Positions 34,540 to 45,259 of a DNA stretch of 64,000 nucleotides are shown piece after piece. Source of the DNA: Polytrichum commune. Its lineage: Eukaryota > Streptophyta > Polytrichopsida > Polytrichales > Polytrichaceae. The translations under genes were made by a program, and so were the position numbers. Below the pieces are notes generated by a model, which did not search any database, had not been told where the DNA came from, and was given only the letters and a program-made list of their open reading frames with translations. Positions within the stretch are counted from its first letter, which is position 1, and the number at the start of each line of letters is the position of its first letter. The stretch is taken from contig OX485806.1 of assembly GCA_950295325.1 (NCBI GenBank), positions 45,255,169 through 45,319,168 of the forward strand, given 5' to 3'.

Positions 34540-35530
34540 GCCAGACGCGGGGATTACTTTGGTGGAACTGTTTGGGGGCATCGGCACAGGCTTAGCGGCT
34601 GTATTGGAGGCTGGCCTCACGGTTAGACGGTATGTCTATGTGGACAACTCTCAAGTGTCCACCCGTGTGGCTCGTCACCATCTTCACCAATTGATGGTAT
34701 TGTACCCCCAGTAGTTACCTCCAACTGCCATTCGTGGGTGTTTTTCACGTCTCCCTCGTGATGTTACACTCATCAGTGAGGCCGACTTACGACACTTGGG
34801 TCCGGTGGATATGATAATTGCAGGATGGCCATGCCAGGGCCATTCACGCGCTGGAGCCGGCCAAGGTCTAGAGGATCCCAGGTCTAGTCTATTTTGGGAC
34901 CTCATCCGCCTCATGCAGTGGTGGTTTTCCCACCAACATACCCCGCCAGGGTATATATTCAAGAATGTACCATTGTTGGGAGACCCTCGGGACAAGGTGT
35001 TGGAAGGCGATCATTATGTTCGTCAACACCTTGGAGATCCCATTTTTGTAGATGCCGCGAGCATTGGTTCTTATGCCCACCGGCCTCGGTGGATTTGGAC
35101 CAACCTCGCACCGTCATCTACTTTGGCCACAGCAATTTCTATAGTACCTCCACCTTTTGATCAGAAGGTGGATAACATCTTGGATCCAAACCGGACCTCT
35201 TTGCCGGTTGTTCGGGATGATTTACCCCCGTTGGCATTAGTCAACAAAGTGGGGGCACAACGGAGGGCCTTTCCCACCTTTATGACGTTTCCACAGTCAT
35301 TCGCCTTCCGCGATCGGGGGCCGGGTATGGTGTGGGATGCTAACACCAAAACCCACACTGAACCCTTGGCTGATGAACGAGAGCGTGCCATGGGCTTCCG
35401 CACTGGTACCACCGCAGCTCCTGGCCTTTCTGAGGGCCAACGACGCTTCGTATTGGGCCAAGCCATGGATCTCCATACCATGGTGTGGATTGTTAGTTTA
35501 TGCCTTGCATTGCAACGGCATCATGGTGAC
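34540..35530 (+). other. Cytosine-C5 DNA methyltransferase domain (DNMT3/DRM-like) inside pol
   Basis: The domain lies between protease and reverse transcriptase and shows the C5-methyltransferase motifs in the linear order of DNMT3. Motif I is FGGIGTG (34571-34591, S-adenosylmethionine binding), then RRYVYVDNS. Motif IV is GPVDMIIAGWPCQGHSRAG, with the catalytic cysteine codon at 34832-34834. The motif VI position is YIFKNVP, where the usual glutamate of ENV is lysine (34961-34963, one G-to-A change). Then follow DAASIGSYAHRPRWIWTN (motif VIII), a GFRTG segment, and RRFVLGQAMDLHTMVWI (motif X position). The AHRxRxxWxN pattern and DxxIxGxPC resemble DNMT3 more than DNMT1 or CMT. The full ancestral domain would methylate cytosine in DNA. 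This copy has one stop inside (34712) and the altered motif VI. It is not a separate gene; it lies in the gag-pol frame. Confidence 0.87.
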
Positions 35531-35869
35531 CAGTTATTGTCTCTGGGGGCAGAGGATTCTGGTCAGGGGGCACAACGGTCCACATCCATGAAGGAGGGAA
35601 TTGATGTCAGGGTTGGAGAAGCCGAACGAATCTTTCGATTCGAGCAGCAGGTAATGGAGGAGCTCCGAGCTCAACGAGTTTATACTGCTTTGGCTTCTTC
35701 ACCGCCGGTGGTGGCTTCATCATCACATATTGGTGGTGATGAAGAGGAGATGGACTCTACTGCTAGCACGGAGGTTGGGGGCATGGTTAATGCACCCTCC
35801 TCTCAATAGCAGTTAGAGTCCGTGCCAGCACCAGGTGGCTCTCTTCTAGTGGAAAGGGAGACCACAGAG

Positions 35870-37320
35870 TTTGATGATTGGCCGCTTGAATTAGGCCCTC
35901 GTCTCACTGGTGTTGAGGCACGGAAGGTATGAGCATTTATTCGCTCGTACCATAGATGTTTTGTTTTTAGTCTTCAGGATCTTGAAGGTTATAAAGGAAA
36001 ATCCATCCACATTTAGTTGGAGGACGACCATCACATTTTTAGGAGACCTTACATGCTTAGTGTTTCCGAGCGGATTGGCGTTCAGGCTCGTTGCCGAGAG
36101 CTCTTGGCAGCAGGGCTAATCGAACTTTCCAACGGGGAGTATGCTTGTGCTACGATTATGCCATCGAAGAAGGATATCTTTGGCAATTGGACGGAGAAGC
36201 GGATGTGTGGGGATTACCGTCCAATTAATCGGAAGACCAAGTCGAATCGGTATCCTATGCCGATCCCGGAGGAGTTGTTCGATGCCATCGAATTTTCTCG
36301 GGTCTTTAGCACCTTGGACTTGAAATCCGGATATCACCAACTTCTATTACTTACGGGAGATCGGGTGAAGACCGCATTTTGGGGAGTTGATCAAGATGGG
36401 AAAGATCAACTTTATCATTGGAAGTTTCTTCCATTTGGCCTGAAAAATGCACCCGCTGAGTTTTAGCGGGTGATGGATCAGGTTCTCTCTGGCTTGCCCT
36501 TTGCTCAGTGTTACATAGACGATGTGATCATCTTCAGCACAACACCACAGGAGCATGTGAGGCATCTTCAAGCCGTTTTTCAATGGTTGCAGCGGTGGGG
36601 ATTGCGCTTGCACCACGGCAAGTGCAAGTTTTTCCATGACCGGCTGGCATATCTAGGGCATATGATTGTTTCAGGAAGTCCTGGGGTACAACAAGCTAAG
36701 GTGGACGCCTTGCAGAAGATTCCGGCACCGGTTGATGTGTCGAGACTTCGTGCTTTCTTGGGTTTGGCGAATTACTATCGGCGATTCATCAAGAACTTTA
36801 GCTTGATCGCCAAGCCTCTCACCATTCTCACGAGCAAGGACCAACCATGGACTTGGGGTTGTGAGCAACAACAGGCGTTTGAGACATTGAAGCAGAAACT
36901 GGGTACGGCTCCAGTGCTTCGACGTCGAGATGTCTTCAAATCTTTCCAGTTGCATACGGATTGGAGTTCATTGGGTTTGGGAGCAGTTCTTACTCCCAAG
37001 GATGATTTTGGCCGGGAATATGTTGTTGCTTACGCTTCGCGAAGCAATAACACGGCGGAGGCTAATTATTCATCCTACGAGGGAGAAGCATTGACGGCGG
37101 TATGGGCTATTGCCCATTTTCGGCCGTATCCTTATGGTCAGCACTTTACTTTAGTGACTGACCATCAGCCGTTACGGTGGCTTATGGAGTCGGATAAGCT
37201 TACTTGCAAGCTTGCTAGGTGGGCTTTGTTACTCCAGGAATATGACTTTGAGGTGGTACACCGTGCTAGAATTACCAACATGGATGCAGATGGACTCTCA
37301 CGCAATCCAAGTCCTTCAGA
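35870..37320 (+). other. Reverse transcriptase and RNase H domains
   Basis: RT runs from about 36050 (RPYMLSVSERIGVQARCREL) through GDYRPINRKTKSNRYPMP, FSTLDLKSGYHQL, and the catalytic YIDD at 36512-36523. The usual AFWG and LPFGLKNAPAEF blocks are present; the stop at 36464 follows the latter. RNase H follows (TDWSSLGLGAVL near 36960, YSSYEGEALTAVWAI, TDHQPLRWL) and ends with NMDADGLSRNP. All the expected blocks of Ty3/gypsy RT-RNase H are recognisable. Confidence 0.93.
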
Positions 37321-37379
37321 TGAGGACTTGACTGGGGCCAGGTGGCATCGAGATTGTGATCGAGAGGCGGTTCCAGGTT

Positions 37380-38770
37380 GGCACGCGGCTGCCTACCTCA
37401 TTTTATTTTCTAGTGCATCTGTTGAGATTCTGATACAGGGCTCAGATAATGAGACTGATCGGCCTCAAGCTATTGCAGATATATGGGAGGATCTTCCCGT
37501 ATTGCATAAGCTTCAACAGGGTACCTTTCCTTTGTCTATTTCGGCAATGGAAAGGGATAGGATTGGACATCGAGTAACAAGGTTCTGTTGGGAGAACGGT
37601 TTGTTATTTCGATTGTGGCCGGATGGCACAAGGCGTATTGTTCCTAGGCCGGATCAGAGGGCCTCCTTGGTGCGACAAGTGCACGAGGAACTTGGTCATT
37701 TTGGCATACATAGGACACATTCGATGTTGCGTGGCCAATATTGGTGGACTGGCATGTATCAGAAGGTGGCTGCCTATGTCGGGAGGTGTGAAGTTTGTGA
37801 CCGGGTCAGGTCTAGCTTTAACACCTTATCACCTCAGTTACAGCCCTTACCTATCATGGGATTGGGCTACTGTTGGTCGCTCGACTTTGCAGGGCCGTTG
37901 GTGGTTACACCACGTGGAGCAAAGTACGTTTTGGTGATGGTGGAGTATTTTAGCAAGTGGATTGAACTTGTTGCTCTACCCCAAAACTCGACAGAGTTGG
38001 CCGCGGCCGCCTTTTTGGATCGTGTGTTAGCACGTTTTGGAGCACCGGCTGAGGTATTGACGGACCAAAGGAGGGAGTTTCTTGGTGCTTTTGAGGAGTT
38101 GTACACTGAGGCGCTCATAGATCACCGTACCACCTCTAGGGTTCATCCGGAGGCAGATGGTTTGGCTGAACGGGTTGTTCAGACAACCAAGTGTGGTTTG
38201 AGGAAGTATGGATTACTTCGGGGAAGCCACCGAGATTGGGACCTTATGTTGCCTTGGATTGCTATGGGCTATCGATTTAGTAGGCAGGCCTCTTTGGCAT
38301 CCTACAGTCCGTATCAGTTATTGTATGGACGTGAGCCTATTCTCCCGAGTTCTATTCAGGAAAAGTTAGCTCATGTTGTGGACCTGGATGACCCAAACAT
38401 TTGGGCAGAGTGTTTACAGGAGTGGGCTCAATTCTTCCAGAAAGCCATGCCTATGGCCATGGAGAATTTGTCCATTGCTCAGCACCGTGACACATTGCGT
38501 TATGCACGCATTCGCAGTGGTCCTTACCGACCTCAGTTGCGGAGATTCCGGCAAGGGGATTATATCTATCTCCAACGTGAGGCGCCTACGACATTGGATG
38601 TCAGGGCGAGGCGTACTATCCTTCAGGTGAAGGAGGTATTGCCAAGTGGTTTGTTGTTGTTGGAAAGCAAGGATGGCAGGGAATGTCGCGAGCATTCCAA
38701 AAATTGTGCCCCATGTCATCTACCTATTGGGGGTACAGTTCATCCTGAACTGGCCGTCGTGCGAGAGAGT
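37380..38770 (+). other. Integrase domain
   Basis: The zinc-binding HHCC part is HEELGHFGIHRTH then CEVCDR (about 37680-37800). The catalytic residues are D at 37883, D at 38063 and E at 38168; 34 residues separate the last two, one fewer than the common 35. A GPY-type stretch (SGPYRPQLRRFRQGDYIYL) leads to a C-terminal extension and then the PHD finger. Confidence 0.9.
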
Positions 38771-38956
38771 CTTCCATGTTCTGTGTGTGGAGAGAAGAAA
38801 TGAGCGGCTACTATGCTCTTGTGTGATCAGTATCAACGCGGTTGGCACATGGCATGCTTGAGGCCACCCTTGACTTCTCTACCATTTGGACAGTGGAGTT
38901 GTCCTCGCTGTCGAGGATCTTCGGTACTTGGTGCTTCTACCAATCGTACTCAATAA
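38771..38956 (+). other. C-terminal PHD finger fused to integrase
   Basis: After the integrase comes CSVCGEK, then, past the TGA at 38801, in the same frame, TMLLCDQYQRGWHMACLRPP and GQWSCPRCRG. This is the C4-H-C3 PHD pattern with its typical LLCDxCxRGWHxxC and WxCPxC blocks. One zinc ligand, the fourth cysteine, is tyrosine here (TAT 38831-38833, one G-to-A change from TGT). PHD fingers bind histone H3 tails; at this place in the polyprotein it could steer integration, like the chromodomain of chromoviruses. Both the stop and the cysteine loss make the copy non-functional. Confidence 0.83.
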
Positions 38957-39231
38957 TCATGTGTGGTTTTCATCATCTTGTGCCTATCCAAATGGAAAAT
39001 GAGGAGTTATGGCTTAGAGACGCAATCAACATGAGGCGGTGGATTTAATTCTTTGGGATCTGATGGCCAAACATCAAAGGCGATTAAGGATGGGGCTCAC
39101 CTTGCACCCAGCCTACAGTTCCTTGGAATAACGTTTACCAAACTAGTTAGTTGCGGAGCAATCTTTCATTATCCATGCCCTTTAGATTGGCGTTGGTCCT
39201 AGCTGCTTGGCGGGACTCCATAGTCAGCTGA

Positions 39232-39240
39232 GAGGGGGCA
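39232..39240 (+). promoter_or_regulatory. Gypsy polypurine tract
   Basis: GAGAGGGGG followed by CA stands immediately before TGTCGAG. A purine run just upstream of an LTR primes plus-strand DNA synthesis. Its position fixes the 3' LTR start at 39241. Confidence 0.75.
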
Positions 39241-39346
39241 TGTCGAGCTGTGTTGTTTATGTGTGACTTTGCTATGTTTTAGTGTTGTTTGTTAGTGGTG
39301 GTTGGTACTCGAGCTGCAGTGACACATAATCGCTATTTACACGACA
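39241..39346 (+). repeat. Gypsy repeat A, first copy (106 bp, TGTCG...CGACA)
   Basis: Starts TGTCGAGCTG and ends ACACGACA, so the ends are inverted TGTCG/CGACA as expected for an LTR. It is 106 bases and differs from the second copy (39676-39781) at six positions. The left end of the element lacks any copy. Confidence 0.85.
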
Positions 39347-39675
39347 GCTATCACGGTATGCGGCGTCGACGGCCGCACCTTATCCGTTGGGTTTCATCCA
39401 TCTAGATTTGGATGGATGAATATAGATGTGGAGAGGAAGGCTCCTATGTGAGGAACCTCCTCCTTGGCTTGGCATTTTTGCCAAGTCAAGTCTTGTGAGT
39501 TAGTGTGTGGAGAGAGTTTGTGTGAGGTGTGGATTGCATGATTTTGCAATAAATCTTGAGTTCTTCTCCCTCTACTTATACTCTTGGATTCTCCCTTGGT
39601 GGAATGAGAGATAGCTTGACTAATTGTGTGCATTTGGAGAGAGATTTAGAGCTATTATGAGTGTTCTTACTTCTC
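39347..39675 (+). repeat. Gypsy repeat B, right copy
   Basis: Matches the left B copy (29952-30285). It stands between the two 106-base A copies and ends at TTACTTCTC. The left copy goes on to ACTTGGCAAG at this point, so an A copy follows B only on the right. Confidence 0.85.
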
Positions 39676-39781
39676 TGTCGAGGTGTGTTGTTTATGTGTG
39701 ACTTTGCTATGTTTTAATGTTGTTTGTTAGTGGTGGTTGGTACTCGAGCTGCAGTAACACACGATCGTTATTTACACGACA
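39676..39781 (+). repeat. Gypsy repeat A, second copy (106 bp)
   Basis: Starts TGTCGAGGTG and ends ACACGACA, directly followed by the ATAC target duplication and the inner half of the copia LTR. With its partner it gives the right end the order A-B-A', against B alone on the left. Confidence 0.85.
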
Positions 39782-40079
39782 ATACCTACACAAGTTGAGG
39801 TCCAGGTTTATACCCTCGGGATAACCGGGGTTTGACTGCACTAACTTAACTTAACTCCCTAATACCCTCGGGATACCCGGTTTATAATATGTAGTGTTAA
39901 AGCTTCAAGCTGCAGATACCCAGGTTAAGTCTCGGGTCACTATTAAACTATATACCCTGGTTCCAGGGTATCCACCCTAAGCCTCAAATGGTTTTCTACC
40001 CTAAGCCTCATATGGCTTTTACACCTTAAGCCTCATATAGTTAATACATCAGATTGTCTTTAATTCTAATTCTCTAACA
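39782..40079 (-). repeat. Copia 3' LTR, inner piece
   Basis: Continues the LTR interrupted at 29951. It matches 53308-53606, including the repeated phrases ACCCTAAGCCTCAAATGG and TACCCTCGGGATACCCGG. Ends ATTCTCTAACA at 40079. GGGATAACCGGGG, CCGGGATACCC-like and CCCTGGTTCCAGGG elements give the LTR several short dyads. Confidence 0.9.
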
Positions 40080-40094
40080 CTCCTCCTCAAGCTG
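40080..40094 (-). promoter_or_regulatory. Copia polypurine tract
   Basis: On the coding (minus) strand, TTGAGGAGGAG stands immediately before the TGTTAGAG start of the 3' LTR. This is the expected place and composition. Confidence 0.75.
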
Positions 40095-40467
40095 ATGGAT
40101 TTAACCTCGTTAAAAACTCTACCAAGTAAAAACCTAGATTGGGATAAAAACCTTGGTTAGAGAAAAGAATGTTAATTCTCAACTGAGGTAAGTTTTTGGA
40201 GTGTTCTAAGTCTAGCCGCATAAGCTAATTTCTTATGCTTATAGGCTGGAAGTGCCTTTGTTAGCATATCGGCAATATTGTTCTCAAATTCTATCTTTAC
40301 AATGCTTAATTGTTTCTGATCTATTAAGTCTTGAGTAATCCAAAAATATGCGGGCTAATATGCTTAGTCCTATCGGCCTTAATGAATCCGGATGGCATCT
40401 GCCTCACACATGTCGAATTGTCTAAAAAAATAACTATTGGCTGGTCCGTAATTTTGAGTTCGCACTG

Positions 40468-43400
40468 CTAGTTCAGTATCCGTTCCATCGTCCGTAGCCA
40501 CACCGTCTCGCGAGCAGCTTCATGAAAAGCCGGTAACTCCGTGTGATTTGTCGAAGTCGCGGTAACTGTTTGCTTGGTTGATTTCCATGATATCGGGGCA
40601 CCACATTTCAGGAAAATGTAATCGGTTTGTGAATTTCCTGCATTCAAATCAGTTCTAAATCCGGAATTTGCAAAACCTTGGATTTTAGGGTGGTTAATTT
40701 TGTGGTAGTATAACCCAAGGTCGGATGTCCTGTGCAGGTATCTTAACAAATGTTTAACTCCATTCCAGTGTCTTAAGGTCGGGTTCTGGCTGTGCTTAGC
40801 TAGGATACTCGTAGCAAAGGCAATATCGGGTCTTGTATGAGTTGTCAGGTACGTAAATGCATCAACCGCGGTGAGGTACTTAGGCTTATCAACTACCTCC
40901 TCCTCCTCCTCCTCCTCACGAGGTTGGTAGGGATCATTGTTACTCTTACTGCGTCCAATCATGGGAGCTGCTAACGGATTTGCCTTGTCCATTTGAAACA
41001 TCTTAAGGATTTTTTGCACATAAGCTTGTTGGTGTAAGAGGATACCACCATTGGACACGTAATGGACTTGAAGGCCTAGGCAATACGTAGTCTGGCGTAG
41101 GTACTTCATATCAGAATTTTTGGTTAGAATTTCTTGTGCATACGTACATGATTTAGGCGTGCCTAGGATGTTTAAATCATCAACATACACGGCAAGGATA
41201 AAAAATCTTGAATTTGTACTGTAAGTAAAAATGCAAGGTAGGGTGTTATTGTGTATAAACCCATGTGATATGAGGAAATGGCAAAGGTGGTGATACCACG
41301 TTCTGCCCAACTGTTTCAAACCATACAAAGCCTTACAAATGCGTAAACTCATAAATTTACCTGGTTTCGGCTTAGGAATGAATTTCAAAAATCCGGGTGG
41401 TGGGGTTAGATGGAGTTTGGTATCGAGGTTACCGTGTAGGTAGGCGGTAACGACATCCAACAAATACATTTTCAAAGAAAATTGAATTGACAAGGCTAAG
41501 AGGTACCTGAATGACACAGTGTCCATAACAGGTGAATAAGTTTGGTCATAATCAATACCGGTCCGTTGGAAAAGCCTTGGGCGACAAGCCTAACCTTATA
41601 TCGAAGGACTCGTCCTTGGGAATCAAGTTTCCGGGTAAAAATTAGTTTGTGACCTATAATGGTTTATCTAGGTCGATGGAAATATTGCCAAACACACGAT
41701 ATTTTCGTAAAGACGAGTATTCGGTTTCGATGGCGTTTTTCCAATGAGGCCAGTCCGAGCATTTCATTGCTTGATCTAAGGTGGTAGGATCGGGTAGCGA
41801 GTCTAAAGACTCAGTTGTATAGTGGATTTTGGATTGTTTGGCTGGTTTTGGGTTTAACGGAGTTGGGTCCGATCGTCTTCGAGGCAAAACGTTGCCAGTC
41901 CCTAGTATTGGGTTGCGGATAATTTGTGGTTGGGTTGAAAATCTGTCCGGAGTGTTTTCGGCTAACATGCGTAGGTTAAGAAGTTTAATAACTTCGGTAT
42001 TGGCTAATGAGGTAGGAAGATCAAGGTTCGAGGTTAGAGTCTTTGGTGCACCAAAATTCAAGGGTATTTGGGTTGGGGATGAGGTTAAGGTTGGGAATTT
42101 GTGTTCTAAAAATTTGCAGTTTGCAAATCGGGTTTTGTATAAGGCTCGGGTTATCGGATCGAGATGTCTGATTATGGATGGAAATCGAATCCAACATAGA
42201 TGCCCTCTTGGCGGTGTGCACCAATGGTATGTCTTTTTGGATCGGATAAAGGTACCCACACTTGGCATCCAAACACGCGGATGTGTGAGATATTAGGTGG
42301 CCTACCGGATAGCAACTCATAAGGAGTTTGGGTATTAAGCAAGGTTGGTCTCAGTCGTAACAAGGAGGCTGCATGTAAAACAACATTATCCCACATGTTA
42401 GAAGGTAATTGAGCATGTAAAAACAAAGGTCTAGCAACCAATTGAATTTTCTTCACAAATGTTTTAGCTAGGCTGTTTTGTGCATGCTCGTATGAGACTG
42501 AGTAGGTCAAAGTTATACCTGTTGCTATGCAGTAATCTTCGAAAGCATGAGATCTAAACTCTTGCGCATTATTCATACGAAGATATTTGATAGGATTATG
42601 AGGGAAATGGTTTTTGTAACAAATAAGGATCGTTAAAAGCTTTGGAAAAACCATATTACGAGTTGGAAGTAATGCAACTTCAAAATGACTTCCTGGTACG
42701 TCAACTAGGACAAACTAATATCGAAATACCCCTCATGGTGGGTTAATTGGACCATATATATCCCCGTGAAGTCTATAAAGAGGAGGGGGAAGTTCCGTTG
42801 GTAATGTCCATTTTGACGGCTTCTTAATGTATTTCCCCTGAATATAAGTCACACACGCATGTGTTTTCTCAGCATCTGCTGTGACGAGGTTATGACTTGT
42901 CAATAAAGAAAACATCCAGTGAAATATTGTCGTGTCTGGATGTCCTAACCTCTCATGCCATAAGTCAAGCTTGGCTTTAGTATCTACAGATACTCCCTTC
43001 TCCAAGTTGCGGCGTATTGCTTCAGGGTCTCCAGTCCAAGCAGCCATGCACACATCTTCTTCATCTATCAGTGAGATGGGGCTCTTGTTGTCAAGGGAAT
43101 TTATGACAACCTTGTATAGGCCGTCGTCTCCCGCTTTTGTGGTGGCAAGGATCGTCAGCCCTTGCCTGAGCTCCAAAAGCTCTTCATCATATTCTACCGC
43201 AGTGGAAACGTGAATATTCCTCGCTCTTAGATCCCTGAAGTTGATCAGACTACGAGGCGCGTCTAGAGCATACATTGCTCGTGGACAATTGAGGGGGAAT
43301 CCCACGGGCAATATCACCGTTGCCCGGCCCTCCCGAAATCTTATATTTCAGCTTCCTCCCATTGTAATTATATTACAATGCTGCTAGGGTTCCTCATTTC

Positions 43401-44635
43401 CTCTGAAATGGAAAAACTTGGGTTGATGAAGATGGTATGGGTGGCAGCACTGTCTAACAGAGCCTCATATGGGTTTGATGAGTGTTGCTTGTAGATAGTC
43501 ATATAGTTTTTGATGTCTGCTATGGGTTAAAGGTTTTCAAAGTTGTAGGTTTGACGGGTTTGGGTGCGGAGTTGTTGTAACTTCCAATATATATTAACTA
43601 CGTATGGAGGGGCTCTACAATCCTTAGCGAAATGACCATTGCCACCACACTGATGACAATTTCCTTGAAATTATCTAGACTGATCGTTTCTAGGCTTATA
43701 CTCGTTTGATCTCGGCCTAGGTTGATCTCTCCTTGGTTGCACATCTCTGTTGCCATGCACATCAATCTTGTCGTATCCCTTATGCACATTGTTCTTGCCA
43801 TATGCTCGCATCTCTCTTGCGATGTGTGAGGGTTGAGATTTTTGATAAGAACCTCGCGGCGGCCTTTTAAATGCTTCAGCAGCATGTGCCTCCACAGCAA
43901 CAGCAGGATGAGCAACAACAACAGTAGTTGTATGGATCTCACATGCAGGTCGGGATTCCGCGTTCTTCAGCAGCAACTGTTGGTGTTTCTCCGCTAACAA
44001 GAGGTGGGACATGAGATTCGCGTGCTTCTTGAACTTCATGTTGCGGTACTGTTGGGATAAGATTGTTGTGGCAGGTAGGAATGTGGATAGGGTCTTCTCA
44101 ACCATCTCCGCTTCAGTAATTGTTTGACCGCAAAGTCAAAGTTGCACCACGATTCAATATAGCTCCATGTTGAATGTCACAAAGTTGGGAAAGACGAGCA
44201 CGCGCAAGTTGATCCTGTCCGTGCGCGCATGAGGGAGAAAGAGTGTCTGCTGATGATCAAAACAAACATGGAGTTGTGTCCACAGGTCTGCTGGGTCGTC
44301 GATCTCCAAGTATTGCAACCGAAGTGTCTGGTCCAAGTGTCGTCGTAGTAACAATAAAGCCTTCCACTTAGAAATTGAATATGTCCTTCTGGTTCATCAG
44401 TATAAGTAGAAGGTTTAGGAGATTTAGGAGGTTGTAGTGTGTTGGCTAAGTTTTCTGCACTTAAGAGTGTTCTAGCGTCATTGACCCATTCTAAGAAATT
44501 TGAGCCATCAGAATGTAGAGGTGGAAACATAAGTGTTTGAATTCTAGACTCTACTACATTTGGGTACGTAGAATGTGATTCTCTAGTATACCTATGCATA
44601 TTGAGATAATATGTATATACCAAAAATACAAACAA
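40468..44635 (-). pseudogene. Copia gag-pol, broken
   Basis: On the minus strand, in order: gag (44635-43600; SDGSNFLEWVNDARTLLSAENL) with the zinc knuckle CHQCGGNGHFAKDC (about 43665-43615) in a shifted frame. Then protease LLDSAATHTIFI (about 43470-43430). Then integrase, with WHERLGHPDTTIFHWMF, and C-terminal blocks YLRMNNAQEF and VFGCQVWVPLSDPKRH (43317-42172). Then RT, with AYLHGNLD, CKALYGLKQLGRTWY and the catalytic YVDD (about 41185), and RNase H (TRPDIAFATSILAKH, ISWKSTKQTVTATSTNHTEL) ending at the stop at 40468. The order protease-integrase-RT-RNase H identifies Ty1/copia. Several frame changes and stops break the chain (between 41526 and 41654, near 42300, near 42700, near 43500). 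Confidence 0.9.
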
Positions 44636-45227
44636 TATTTCAGTATATTAGGATATACTGAATATATCAAAAGTCAGAGACATAATACAAAACAGTTTAT
44701 TGAAATTAAAATATTGTATTGGGTATACAATATATAGGTTAGTAAAACAGTATACAAAATGTTATACTGTAGACAATATACAAAATATAGTATGTACTGT
44801 ATATGGACAGAATATTGTTATCACTATGCAGACAATATTTAAATTGTATACAAACAGTATACAGATTGTATACAAAATACAAAATACAAACATAATGTCT
44901 GTATATAAGCAGGGTATATATACAGAGTATATATATAAAAAAATAGGATTAAAAAAGAGTGAGATAAAATACTTCTGAGTTAAGTCATAATACTTACAGT
45001 ATTAAGACAGAGTACGGGTATGCGTTGAAAACAAGTTAGTATATACTGGATAAAGTATACAAATAATATATATTTGTATAAAACATGATAGAATGGAGAT
45101 AGAATGCTTACAGTATTTGAGACTGAAAATATCTCAGAAAACTTGTGAGTATATACAAATAGTGTATTTTTGTATAAACATGGTATAGTCAGAAGACTTA
45201 CATTTTTTATACTGAAAATATAAAAGT

Positions 45228-45259
<32 letters not shown>

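Larger units (their letters stand above)
31724..38956 (+). pseudogene. Single-frame gag-pol of the gypsy element, seven nonsense mutations
   Basis: All domains lie in one reading frame of 2,411 codons, from ATG 31724 (MVTTRIQHYRSS) to TAA 38954-38956, without a frameshift. In-frame stops are at 32879 (TAA), 34712 (TAG), 35807 (TAG), 35930 (TGA), 36014 (TAG), 36464 (TAG) and 38801 (TGA). Each is one C-to-T change from CAA, CAG or CGA, and conserved motifs continue directly after each (for example the RT frame resumes at once after 36464). The intact ancestor was therefore a Gag-Pol fused in one frame, which occurs in some plant Ty3/gypsy lineages. This copy cannot make the full protein. Confidence 0.9.
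29952..39781 (+). mobile_element. Ty3/gypsy retrotransposon carrying a DNA methyltransferase and a PHD finger
   Basis: It is inserted in the 3' LTR of the copia element; the intact 5' LTR gives the empty site (GGCCATACCTACACC near 53303-53317). A 4-base ATAC duplication flanks it. Coding runs on the plus strand, from gag at 31724 to a PHD finger at 38915. A polypurine tract GAGAGGGGG stands just before a TGTCGAG...CACGACA repeat at 39241, which marks the start of the 3' LTR. The terminal structure is irregular (see repeats A, B and A'): no TGTCG repeat is present at the left end. Domain order is gag, zinc knuckle, protease, cytosine-C5 methyltransferase, reverse transcriptase, RNase H, integrase, PHD. 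Confidence 0.9.

Noticed and set aside
34540-35809. Host methyltransferase gene with the retroelement inserted around it
   Set aside because: The domain has no introns or own start, lies in the same frame as the protease upstream and the RT downstream, and is bounded on both sides by element domains.
38801-38803. Programmed stop-codon readthrough before the PHD finger
   Set aside because: The other six stops in the same frame are plainly mutations of the same kind; nothing marks this one as programmed, and the finger itself has lost a zinc ligand.
39241-39781. A single 541-bp 3' LTR
   Set aside because: The left end lacks both 106-bp parts, and the left copy of the middle block continues into a different sequence, so a simple LTR pair does not fit. 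Left open as one possibility.
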